A stretch of DNA of 64,000 nucleotides from NCBI RefSeq assembly GCF_008369445.1, contig NZ_VTWH01000003.1, positions 434,001 to 498,000 on the forward strand, given 5' to 3'. The translations under genes and the position numbers were made by a program. Positions within the stretch are counted from its first letter, which is position 1; each line of letters begins with the position of its first letter. The DNA is from Aureimonas fodinaquatilis (GTDB lineage Bacteria > Pseudomonadota > Alphaproteobacteria > Rhizobiales > Rhizobiaceae). The notes under the pieces were generated by a model, which was given only the letters and a program-made list of their open reading frames with translations, had not been told where the DNA came from and did not search any database. Below, one piece after another: positions 55,328 to 63,462 of this stretch.

Positions 55328-55980
55328 GGGCGCTGTTCTGGCGCGATCTGAGGCTGTTTCTGGCCGGGGGCGGGGCCTTCACAGGTTTGATCTTCTTTCT
55401 GGCTCTGGTGGCGACGATACCCTTCGGAATCGGCCCTGACCTGAATCTTCTGTCACGCATTGGCCCGGCTATCCTGTGGATAGGTGCGCTGCTATCCACT
55501 TTGCTCTCTCTGGACAGGCTGTTTCAAGCCGACCGTGATGATGGCACACTGGATGGGCTGTTGATCGGCCCGCAGCCCTTGGCGCTGGTGGTGCTGGCAA
55601 AATGTGCGGCGCTGTGGCTTGCCGCCTGTGTTCCGCTGGTTCTGGCCTCGCCCGTTCTGGGGCTGTTTCTGGCGGTGCCGCCGCAGGCCATGCTGGCAAC
55701 GGCTGTGACCCTGCTGGCCGGTACCCCTGCCATTGTGTTGATTGGTGCTGTGGGTGCGGCCATCGGCGTGGCGCTGCCACGCGGTGGCGTTCTGGTTTCG
55801 GTTCTGGTTTTGCCGCTGGCCATTCCGGTGCTGATTTTCGGTGTATCGGCCACTTATGGCGCAGTCGCGGACCCTGCGCCTTTTACCCAGCCATTTCTGG
55901 TGCTATGTGCTTTGACGCTGTTTTTCTCCGTACTTGGCCCACTGGCTGCTGCGCTGGCCCTTCGCGCCATGGCAGATTGA
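55324..55980 (+). CDS. ccmB: heme exporter membrane protein CcmB
   Basis: 218 residues with six membrane helices. It begins MRALFWRDLRLFLAGGG, and LDRLFQADRDDGTLDGLLIGPQPL and GVALPRGGVLVSVLVLPLAIPVLIFG are conserved in the family. The ATG overlaps the ccmA stop (ATGA). CcmB is the membrane partner of the CcmA ATPase in cytochrome c maturation. Confidence 0.95.
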   Translation: MRALFWRDLRLFLAGGGAFTGLIFFLALVATIPFGIGPDLNLLSRIGPAILWIGALLSTLLSLDRLFQADRDDGTLDGLLIGPQPLALVVLAKCAALWLAACVPLVLASPVLGLFLAVPPQAMLATAVTLLAGTPAIVLIGAVGAAIGVALPRGGVLVSVLVLPLAIPVLIFGVSATYGAVADPAPFTQPFLVLCALTLFFSVLGPLAAALALRAMAD

Positions 55981-56051
55981 AATGGGCAGGCGTGGCATTT
56001 CGGCAAACAGCATTTGCGGCTTGTGGCAATGGATTCTAGACTAATACGATC

Positions 56052-56807
56052 ATGACCAACGCCGAACTCAGACAGTCCCGATTTTCCGCTCTGGCCAACC
56101 CGACGCGCTTTTTGCAGCTTTCCGGGGTGGTGCAACCCTATGCCTATGGCCTGGCCGCCGTGTTTGTTGCCTTGGGCATGGCGCTGGGTCTGACTGCGCC
56201 GGGAGATTATCAGCAGGGCGCGACCGTGCGTCTGATGTTCATCCACGTGCCTTTTGCCTGGCTTTCCATGATGGTGTGGACGGTGATGTCCATTTCGGCA
56301 CTGGGAGTGTTGATCTGGCGGCACCCGATTGCCGAGGTTTCCATCAAGGCTGCAGCGCCAATCGGTGCTGCCTTCACCCTGCTGGCGCTGATCACCGGCT
56401 CTATCTGGGGGCGGCCAATGTGGGGCACATGGTGGGTTTGGGATGCGCGGCTGACCAGCGTCTTTGTGTTGTTCATCATGTATCTGGGGTTGATTGCCCT
56501 GACCCGCGCATTTGAAGATCCGGGCCGGGCGGGCAAGCCGTCTGCCGTGCTGGTTCTGGTCGGATTTATCAACATTCCGATCATCAAATTCTCAGTTGAC
56601 TGGTGGAACACGCTGCATCAGCCCGCAAGTGTCGTGCGTCTGGACGGCCCTGCCATGCCAGCCGTTTATCTCTGGCCACTGATGCTTTCGGCTCTCGGCT
56701 TTTCACTCCTGTTTTTTGCCATGCATCTGACAGCCATGCGAACAGAAATTCGCCGCCGTCGTCTGTCAGCTTTGGCACGCCGCTCGGCAATGGGTGCAGG
56801 AGGTTGA
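56052..56807 (+). CDS. ccmC: heme exporter protein CcmC
   Basis: 251 residues with six membrane helices. The WWD heme-handling motif is WGTWWVWDARLTS in the periplasmic loop, with His residues in FIHVPFAW and WWNTLHQ as heme ligands. CcmC presents heme to CcmE. It lies 71 bases after ccmB and four bases before ccmD. Confidence 0.96.
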   Translation: MTNAELRQSRFSALANPTRFLQLSGVVQPYAYGLAAVFVALGMALGLTAPGDYQQGATVRLMFIHVPFAWLSMMVWTVMSISALGVLIWRHPIAEVSIKAAAPIGAAFTLLALITGSIWGRPMWGTWWVWDARLTSVFVLFIMYLGLIALTRAFEDPGRAGKPSAVLVLVGFINIPIIKFSVDWWNTLHQPASVVRLDGPAMPAVYLWPLMLSALGFSLLFFAMHLTAMRTEIRRRRLSALARRSAMGAGG

Positions 56808-56811
56808 CGCG

Positions 56812-56991
56812 ATGACCGGCGATTATTTCGGCTATATTTTTTCGGCCTATGCTTTGTCTGCGCTGGTGCTTTCGGCATTGGGCCTGTGGCTGGTGGTGGA
56901 TTCACGCCAGGTCAGCAAGCGATTGGCTTTACAGGAGCGGGCCCTGGTGCCGCGCCGCCGCCGCAATGTGGCGGAGAAGCCAGCAGAATGA
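56812..56991 (+). CDS. ccmD: heme exporter protein CcmD
   Basis: 59 residues from MTGDYFGYIFSAYALSAL: one transmembrane helix and a basic C-terminal tail (RRRRN), as in the small CcmD subunit that stabilises CcmABC with CcmE. AGGAGG lies just before the ATG. Its stop overlaps the ccmG start (ATGA). Confidence 0.92.
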   Translation: MTGDYFGYIFSAYALSALVLSALGLWLVVDSRQVSKRLALQERALVPRRRRNVAEKPAE

Positions 56992-57578
56992 GCGATCTGA
57001 CCCAGCCAAAAAAGCGCCGCGCTGGCATGGCACTTGTTCCGCTTCTGGTGTTTCTGGTGCTGGGCGGTGTGCTGCTATATGCGCTGGAATCAGGCACGGA
57101 TCCGCAATCTCTGCCTTCCGCGCTGCAAGGCAAGCCTGCACCCGCCACACAATTGCCGCCGCTTGAAGGTGCAGTGCTGGCCGATGGCAGTCCGGTTCCC
57201 GGTATTTCATACCCTGCCGGTGGCACGGGCCGTCTGTTGTTGGTCAATGTGTTTGCGTCATGGTGCGCACCATGTCGGCTGGAACATCCTTTGCTGATGC
57301 AATTATCGGCGGATGAACGTTTCGACCTGCTTGGTATCAACCAGAAAGATCGGCCGGAGCAAGCTTTGAGCTTCCTTCGAGAGCTCTCCAATCCTTATGA
57401 TGCAATTGGAGCGGATGAGAATGGCCGCGCCAGCATTGATTGGGGCGTTTATGGCGTGCCGGAAACGTTTCTGGTTTCGCCTGAAGGCGTTGTTGTCTGG
57501 AAAATGACGGGGCCACTGACTCCGCAAGTTATTGAGGCCGAGCTTCTGCCGCTGGTGGCGCAGCACACGGCGCGATAG
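56988..57578 (+). CDS. ccmG: periplasmic thiol:disulfide oxidoreductase CcmG/DsbE
   Basis: 196 residues from MSDLTQPKKRRAG. A single N-terminal membrane anchor (ALVPLLVFLVLGGVLLYAL) is followed by a thioredoxin fold with the active site ASWCAPCRLEHP, the GINQKD insertion of the CcmG group, and the cis-Pro in YGVPETFLVS. It keeps apocytochrome c cysteines reduced for heme attachment. The start overlaps ccmD. CcmE, F, H and I are not in the window. Confidence 0.95.
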   Translation: MSDLTQPKKRRAGMALVPLLVFLVLGGVLLYALESGTDPQSLPSALQGKPAPATQLPPLEGAVLADGSPVPGISYPAGGTGRLLLVNVFASWCAPCRLEHPLLMQLSADERFDLLGINQKDRPEQALSFLRELSNPYDAIGADENGRASIDWGVYGVPETFLVSPEGVVVWKMTGPLTPQVIEAELLPLVAQHTAR

Positions 57579-57611
57579 AGTATAGGCGAAACTGATAACG
57601 CCCGAAATTGT

Positions 57612-57752
57612 CTAGAGACAGAAGCTGAACATGCCGGCCTGCCAGATGGCGCTGCCATAGCTTTGCCACAGCCACAGGCCGCCCAGAATGGCGGCTGCGC
57701 CGGACAGGATAGCGCCATATTTTACGGCATATTCGAGATGATGAACGGTCAT
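57612..57752 (-). CDS. 46-residue membrane protein coupled to the MFS gene
   Basis: A short frame whose ATG overlaps the stop of the MFS gene in an ATGA, the arrangement used for coupled translation. It starts MTVHHLEYAVKYGAILSG, has one hydrophobic helix rich in Ala, Gly and Trp, and ends SYGSAIWQAGMFSFCL. No similar named family comes to mind. A role as a small partner of the transporter is possible. The stop is TAG. Confidence 0.6.
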   Translation of the reverse strand: MTVHHLEYAVKYGAILSGAAAILGGLWLWQSYGSAIWQAGMFSFCL

Positions 57753-58969
57753 GCCATCTGAGTCCTTGCAACAGGCCTGTCTGCAATGGGCAGGTTAACC
57801 ACGCCAGCTACCAATGCAAGGGCAATGGAGATCTGCCAGGCCAGATCGTAGGAACCGGTTTCCGAGAAAAAGCGGCCGGCCAGCCAGGCGCCAAGAAATC
57901 CGCCGATCTGATGGCACATGAAAACGATGCCAAAGAGCGTTGCCAGATATTTGACACCGAAGATCTGGCCGACAAGACCGCTGGTCAACGGCACGGTGCC
58001 CAGCCACAAAAAGCCAATGGCGCTGGCAAAGAGCGTGGCGGTCAACGGTGTGAACGGAAATGCTAGAAACAATACAATGACTGCGCCGCGGGCAAAATAC
58101 AGCGCCGAGAGCACGTATTTCTTGCGCAGTTTGTCGGCTGACAGGCCGAACACATAGGAACCGAGGATATTGAACAGCCCGATCAGCGCCAGCGCGCGTG
58201 CACCGATGGCCGGATCCAGACCCTGATCGGAAAGAAAGGCGGGCAGGTGCGTGGCGATGAATGACACATGGAAGCCGCAGACAAAAAATCCGATGTTCAG
58301 AAGCCAGAAACCGCTGTGTTGCCCTGCTTCGGACAAAGCCTGCCGCAGGCTTTGCTGAGGTTGCGATTTGCTGAAAGATGAAGATTCGGACACGCCGGCG
58401 ACACCCCGCGCCAGCGGCACCATCAACAAAGCTATTGCCGCGGAAATGAACAAGGTTTCCCGCCAGCCAAATTCAGAGATCAGGCCCTGTGTAATTGGCA
58501 CCAGCAAAAACTGGCCGAAAGAGCCGCCGGCGGTGGTGATGCCAATCGCCATGCCGCGCTTTTCGGCGGGAACGGCGCGGCCAACGGCACCCAGAATGAC
58601 CACGAAGGTAACACCGGTCATGGCAAGACCAGTCAGAAAGCCCAGGGAAAGATTGATGCCGACTGCCCCGGCTGCCAGTCCGGCCAATACGAGCGACAAT
58701 GCGTAGAGCAGGCCGCCCACCATCGCCAGGCGTCCTGAACCATATTTGTCGGCCAGGGCGCCAATGAAGGGCTGAGCAATGCCGAGCATCAGGGTCTGAA
58801 CCGCAATTGCCAACCCGAAGGCTTCACGGCTGACCCCGAGCTCCAGCTCAATCGGGCGCATATACAGGCCGAAAGCCTGCCGGATACCCATGGAGAGCGT
58901 GACAATTCCCGCTCCGCAGGCCAACACAATATAGGGGTGGGCAAAGCCCGACCGACCGCTGACCGCCAT
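57749..58969 (-). CDS. MFS transporter (OFA/monocarboxylate-like)
   Basis: 406 residues with twelve membrane helices. The N-terminal part GIRQAFGLYMRPIELELGVSREAFGLAIAVQTL and the A-loop GALADKYGSGRLAMVGG fit the MFS pattern; similar proteins (NarK- and OxlT-like, MFS_1) carry organic anions or drugs. The substrate is unknown. It diverges from no close gene and is followed by the coupled 46-residue peptide. Confidence 0.88.
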   Translation of the reverse strand: MAVSGRSGFAHPYIVLACGAGIVTLSMGIRQAFGLYMRPIELELGVSREAFGLAIAVQTLMLGIAQPFIGALADKYGSGRLAMVGGLLYALSLVLAGLAAGAVGINLSLGFLTGLAMTGVTFVVILGAVGRAVPAEKRGMAIGITTAGGSFGQFLLVPITQGLISEFGWRETLFISAAIALLMVPLARGVAGVSESSSFSKSQPQQSLRQALSEAGQHSGFWLLNIGFFVCGFHVSFIATHLPAFLSDQGLDPAIGARALALIGLFNILGSYVFGLSADKLRKKYVLSALYFARGAVIVLFLAFPFTPLTATLFASAIGFLWLGTVPLTSGLVGQIFGVKYLATLFGIVFMCHQIGGFLGAWLAGRFFSETGSYDLAWQISIALALVAGVVNLPIADRPVARTQMA

Positions 58970-59042
58970 GATGCAGATACCTCCGAAGGCTCTGCATACG
59001 CCCGTGACAGAGCGCCGGTCAATTGGTCAATCGGGCAATTTT

Positions 59043-59831
59043 CTACTCAACGACATCGCGTCTTGTGCGGTGAATTTCGTCGACAAGTTCTGCGGGCAGA
59101 TTCAGGGCCTGAGCAAGGCGCGCCAGATAGGCCTGCTCGGCTGCATTATCGCCCTCAATAGCCAGCAAGGATGCAAGGTAAATTTCCACACCCATTTCCG
59201 GCGTGCCCACCTGGGCGGCAATGTCCTCCACCGGCAAGGGGCGGCGCAACTCATCCATCACCGTTGCTTTTTCTTCCGCATCCAGGTTCAGAGCATCAAT
59301 CTTGCCAAAGATCGCCTCTTCTTCCGCTGCATCTATGCTGCCATCTGCCTTGGCCGCGGCAATCATTGCCGAAAGCAACAGGCGTGCATGATCCTGCTCG
59401 TGCCCCGGTGCCGGTTGAAATGGGGTGCCGCTGGCATCGGGAATTTCTGCCGGCGGAAGAATCTGCCCGCCGCTTCCGGCATTCTGGCGTGCCTGATAAT
59501 TCTGCCAGGCCTTGTAGCCAAGGCCGGCAATCAGTGCCAGACCACCCATGCGCACGGCCGATCCACCCAGCTTTTTGCCGCCTTTGCCGCGCAGGATGTA
59601 GGATGCCAGGCCACCGGCCAGCATGCCTGCCAGCGCATTGTTGCCAACGCCGCCCGAACCGCCGCGGCCACCGCCCAGCACGCTACCCAGTATATCGCCA
59701 ATATTTCCGGGCAAGCCGCCTGTCTGGCCTGACTGGCCGGGTTGGCCCGGTTGACCGGGCTGCTGCCCCGGCCTGTTACCCTGCCGCCCGGTGCCTAGAA
59801 ACTGGTCAAGAAGTTTTTCCGCATTGATCAT
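59043..59831 (-). CDS. DUF533 (YebE) family protein with TerB-like domain
   Basis: 262 residues. The N-terminus is a Gly/Gln/Pro-rich low-complexity stretch (repeated GQPGQ) followed by a glycine-rich helix and a hydrophobic segment (MGGLALIAGLGYKAWQNYQ). The C-terminal half, from LLLSAMIAAAKADGSIDAAEEEAIF, is a TerB-like helical bundle with acidic residues that could bind a metal. It is probably an inner membrane protein of unknown function. It follows the septation protein gene by 60 bases. Confidence 0.88.
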   Translation of the reverse strand: MINAEKLLDQFLGTGRQGNRPGQQPGQPGQPGQSGQTGGLPGNIGDILGSVLGGGRGGSGGVGNNALAGMLAGGLASYILRGKGGKKLGGSAVRMGGLALIAGLGYKAWQNYQARQNAGSGGQILPPAEIPDASGTPFQPAPGHEQDHARLLLSAMIAAAKADGSIDAAEEEAIFGKIDALNLDAEEKATVMDELRRPLPVEDIAAQVGTPEMGVEIYLASLLAIEGDNAAEQAYLARLAQALNLPAELVDEIHRTRRDVVE

Positions 59832-59890
59832 CGCATCGCTCCATCATGCTGTCAGATGAGCAATTGGAAGCGAAAGCGCATTTGGCAATA

Positions 59891-60544
59891 TCAATCCTTG
59901 CTCTCAAACAACGGTTCCAGCGCATGGCGCTTGAGCAGTGGTATCTGCAACAGCATAAATATGATGGTGATGGGCATTGTACCCCAGACTTTAAATGCGA
60001 CCCAGAAGTCGGTGGAGAACAGCCGCCACACAACCTCATTGAGCAGGGCCAGCACTATGAAAAACAGGCCCCATCGCAATGTCAGCTTGTTCCAGCCCGC
60101 ATTGTCCAGCTTGAATGCCTGTCCGAAAACATAGCCGAGCAATGGCTTCCCGAAAGCCAGCCCGCCCAGCAGCACCGCAGCAAACAGTCCGTTGACAATG
60201 GTGGGCTTCATTTTGATGAAGACCTCATCCTGCAACCACAGGGTCAGGGTACCGAAGACCACCACCACAATGCCGGAAACAATCGGCATGACCGGCAAGG
60301 AGCGGGTCAAAATCCACGATACCGTTAACGCAATGATGGTTGCCGCCATGAACAATGCCGTTGCAACGAAAAGCGGGCCTCCCAGTGCGCCAAGTGCTGG
60401 GAACGCTGCCGCTATCGCCTCGCCACGGTTGTTGGCGAAAAAGAAAACCAGAAGAGGTCCCAGCTCCAGGGCAAACTTCAGAAGCGGGTTCAGCTCTTTC
60501 TGTCCCGGTGTGTTCGGGGCATCCTCTATGATGCGGTTCTGCAT
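59891..60544 (-). CDS. yciB: inner membrane septation protein A (YciB/IspZ)
   Basis: 217 residues with five or six membrane helices. The family core is [33 protein letters not shown] and [17 protein letters not shown], then [20 protein letters not shown]. IspZ is needed for normal septation in Shigella and keeps the envelope intact in E. coli. GGACGAG precedes the ATG. It is downstream of ftsY by 45 bases in one run of minus-strand genes. Confidence 0.95.
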   Translation of the reverse strand: MQNRIIEDAPNTPGQKELNPLLKFALELGPLLVFFFANNRGEAIAAAFPALGALGGPLFVATALFMAATIIALTVSWILTRSLPVMPIVSGIVVVVFGTLTLWLQDEVFIKMKPTIVNGLFAAVLLGGLAFGKPLLGYVFGQAFKLDNAGWNKLTLRWGLFFIVLALLNEVVWRLFSTDFWVAFKVWGTMPITIIFMLLQIPLLKRHALEPLFESKD

Positions 60545-60589
60545 AGTCTCGTCCTTTCACCGCGGTGTGCGGCGGTCATTTAGTGGCAT

Positions 60590-62043
60590 TCAGCTGGTAG
60601 CGCGGCCGGCTATCGCTGCGGCAAACTCATTGGCTTTGAAAGGTTCCAGATCGTCTATGCCTTCGCCAACACCAATGAAATAAACCGGCAATCTGTGCTT
60701 TGCAGCAATCGCCACCAGAATACCGCCACGCGCCGTGCCGTCCAGCTTGGTCATGACCAACCCGTTGACCCCGGCCACATTGCGGAAAATCTCTACCTGG
60801 TTCAACGCGTTCTGGCCGGTTGTGGCGTCAAGCGTCTGCAATACGGTATGCGGAGCGTCCGGAACACGTTTTTGCAGCACACGGACAATTTTTTCCAGTT
60901 CGGCCATCAGCTCGGTCTTGTTTTGCAGACGCCCTGCCGTGTCGATGATCAGCACGTCAGAGCCATTGCGCACCGCTTCATCATAGGCTTCATAGACCAG
61001 CCCGGCAGCATCGGCGCCAATAGCCTTTGCCACCACTGCTGAGCCCGTTCGCTCACCCCAGATTTTCAGCTGCTCCACTGCTGCCGCACGGAAAGTATCA
61101 CCTGCTCCCAAGGTCACTTTCAATCCGCCCTGCGTCAGTTTCGCCGCCAGCTTGCCAATGGTTGTGGTTTTGCCTGTACCGTTGACGCCAACCACCAGAA
61201 TGACGTGCGGCTTGACAGAAAGGTCAAGCTCCAGTGGCCTTGCCACGGGTGTCAGCGCTTTTTCCACTTCTTCGGCAAGAATATTGCGCACAGCCTCGCC
61301 GGTAATGTCCTTGCCAAACCGCCCGTCCGATAGGCGGTCGGTGATGCGCATGGCGGTTTCCGGGCCGAAATCGGCTTGAATCAGCACATCTTCAAAGTCC
61401 TGAAGCGTGTCTTCATCCAGCTTTCGTTTGGTGAAAAGGTCTGTGATCTGGCCTGAAAGCTGGCCGGAGGAGCGCGCAAGTCCCGCGCTCAGGCGTTGCA
61501 GCCAGTTAGAGGCAGGGACCGCCCCTGCAACTGCCGGAGCAGCGTAGGGCGTTTCGCCATCAATATCATCATCGCCGGGTTCAACTGGTTGGTTCAGCCA
61601 GGAAAACTCATCTTCCGCTGCATCTTCCGGCGGTAGCGGCAAATCTTCAGCAGGAATGGCTTCTTCCGCGTCGTCAATGGCGACATCAAACGGCAAAGCT
61701 TCCGCTCCGGCATCTATGTCTTCGGCGGTATCGGGGGGTGCCACCTCTTCCGTCACCTCGGGCAGCAGAGCCACTTCATCAGGTGCGGGGGCATCAGGCT
61801 CGTCGTCCGCTACTGGCTCATTCAGCCAGGAAAACTCATCGCGGTTCTCTTCGGTCTCTTCAATCAGTTCGGCAACCGGCTGCTCCGCCACAGCCTCCTG
61901 TGCTACAGGCTCGTCCGAAGCCTCAGCATCGCCGACCGGAAATTCAGAGTTTTTTTTTCCGCCATCTCCACTGGGGAGGATGCCGTTTCCTGCTGTGCGC
62001 CAAAGCGAAAGATGCGCTTCAGGAAGCTATTCTGTTCAGCCAT
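60590..62043 (-). CDS. ftsY: signal recognition particle receptor FtsY, reading frame broken at an A9 run
   Basis: The long frame (60590-61891, GTG at its first possible start, 433 residues) holds an acidic domain and the NG domain: GVNGTGKTTTIGKLAAKL (G1), DTFRAAAVEQL, DTAGRLQNK (G3) and MTKLDGTARGG (G4). It docks SRP-ribosome complexes at the membrane. The N-terminal membrane-targeting segment MAEQNSFLKRIFRFGAQQ starts at ATG 62043 but in a different frame, which stops at 61903. The frames join only by a -1 shift in nine A residues (61950-61958), giving about 484 residues. DEFSWLN occurs twice in the acidic domain. The gene follows mtaB. Confidence 0.9.
61950..61958 (-). other. A9 homopolymer, candidate frameshift or slippage site in ftsY
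   Basis: On the minus strand the codons read GCG-GAA-AAA-AAA-ACT in the start frame and GGA-AAA-AAA-AAC-TCT in the frame of the NG domain. GGAG lies seven bases before the run, like the Shine-Dalgarno-like stimulator of the dnaX frameshift. A CACAG-GAGG-CTGTG hairpin lies about 48 bases after it (61889-61902). Confidence 0.6.
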
Positions 62044-62101
62044 TCCAACCCCGGTTTTCCAGAACAGTGGTGATCGTTCGACCACCTGAACTGCTCTACT
62101 C

Positions 62102-62161
62102 CTTGTTTTGCCGCATTGTCCCTTGTTTGAAACGATCCCGTTTCACCCGGAAATGCGCTAA
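62102..62161 (+). repeat. RIME-like repeat, copy 11 (best preserved)
   Basis: CTTGTTTTGCCGCATTGTCC, CTTGTTTGAAACGATCCCG, TTTCACCCGG and AAATGCGCTAAG. The hairpin TGAAACG-atcc-CGTTTCA is perfect. On the minus strand its TAGCGC end provides the mtaB stop TAG, and the rest lies in the mtaB-ftsY spacer. Confidence 0.85.
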
Positions 62162-63462
62162 GCGGCGACAGCCGCTGCAGCCACCGGCGTAGCGAGCAAT
62201 CGCTCCCCCGTTTCGCCGGTGATGGTCACTTCTACAATCTCACCCGGCTGGCCGAGCGCAATTTCCGTCAGCGTAAAGTCTTCTGATCGCCCAAGACCCT
62301 CACGCTCTATCAGAATATTCTGTCGCGTACCAACAAGCCGCTTCAAATGTTCGGCATAGGCAAGATTGCCAACCGCGCGCAGGCGCGCAGCTCTTTCCTT
62401 GCCAACCGCTTTTGGCAGTTGCGGCATGCGCGCAGCCGGAGTTCCCTTGCGAGGGGAAAATGGAAACACATGCAGGTGCGTGAGCCCACACTCTTCCACC
62501 AGCCTCAGCGAGTTTTCAAACATTGTCTCGGTTTCAGTCGGGAAACCGGCAATGATGTCTGCGCCGTAAACGATATCAGGACGTTTCCGGCGCATTTCAC
62601 TGCAAAAATCGATGGCGTTCTGACGTGAATGCCTGCGTTTCATACGCTTCAGAATCATGTCATCCCCCGCCTGCAAAGACAGATGCAAATGCGGCATGAA
62701 GCGCTGTTCGGAGCTCATTGCCTCAATCAACGCTTCATCGGCCTCGATTGAATCGATGGATGACAGGCGCAATCTCGGCAGATCCGGCACGTGGCGCAGA
62801 ATGGATTGGACCAATGCACCAAGGCGAGGCTGGCCGGGCAGATCAGCGCCCCAACTGGTCATATCCACGCCGGAAAGCACGACCTCGCGATAGCCGCCCG
62901 CCACCAGTTTTCTAACCTGGTCGACCGCTGCGCCCATTGGAACCGACCGCGAATTGCCACGTCCAAAAGGTATGATGCAGAAAGTGCAGCGGTGGTCGCA
63001 GCCATTCTGCACCTGAACAATGGCTCTTGCCCGCCCTTCAATCGCATCCACCATGTGACCGGCGGTCTCGGTAATGCTCATAATGTCGTTGACGCGGATT
63101 TTTTCCTCGGCGGAAACGCCAAAATCCGGAAGGCGGCGGTAGGTTTCAGCTTTCAGCTTGTCGTCATTGCCGATAACCGCGTCCACCTCTTCCATTCGGG
63201 CAAAGGTCTCGCTTTCGGTCTGCGCGGCGCAGCCGGTTACAACAATGCGTGCCTGCGGATTGTCGCGGCGCGCGCGCCGAACCGCCTGCCGCGCCTGCCG
63301 CACCGCCTCTGCTGTTACCGCACAGGTGTTGATGATGATGGCTTTGCCGTTGGCAGCATTGCCCAGCCCGGCCTCGCCGGCCTCACGCTTCATCACTTCG
63401 GCTTCGTAGGTGTTGAGGCGGCAGCCGAAAGAAATAACCTCAATGTCCGGGCCATTGCTCAT
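62158..63462 (-). CDS. mtaB: tRNA (N6-threonylcarbamoyladenosine37-C2)-methylthiotransferase MtaB
   Basis: 434 residues. The N-terminal UPF0004 domain binds one cluster through Cys in FGCRLNTYE, NTCAVTAEA and GCAAQ; the radical-SAM domain has CDHRCTFCIIPFGRG. The C-terminal TRAM domain follows TRQNILIERE. MtaB adds a methylthio group to t6A37 in tRNA, the step after TsaD, which is also in this window. The ATG overlaps the dapF stop by one base (TGATG). Confidence 0.95.
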   Translation of the reverse strand: MSNGPDIEVISFGCRLNTYEAEVMKREAGEAGLGNAANGKAIIINTCAVTAEAVRQARQAVRRARRDNPQARIVVTGCAAQTESETFARMEEVDAVIGNDDKLKAETYRRLPDFGVSAEEKIRVNDIMSITETAGHMVDAIEGRARAIVQVQNGCDHRCTFCIIPFGRGNSRSVPMGAAVDQVRKLVAGGYREVVLSGVDMTSWGADLPGQPRLGALVQSILRHVPDLPRLRLSSIDSIEADEALIEAMSSEQRFMPHLHLSLQAGDDMILKRMKRRHSRQNAIDFCSEMRRKRPDIVYGADIIAGFPTETETMFENSLRLVEECGLTHLHVFPFSPRKGTPAARMPQLPKAVGKERAARLRAVGNLAYAEHLKRLVGTRQNILIEREGLGRSEDFTLTEIALGQPGEIVEVTITGETGERLLATPVAAAAVAA

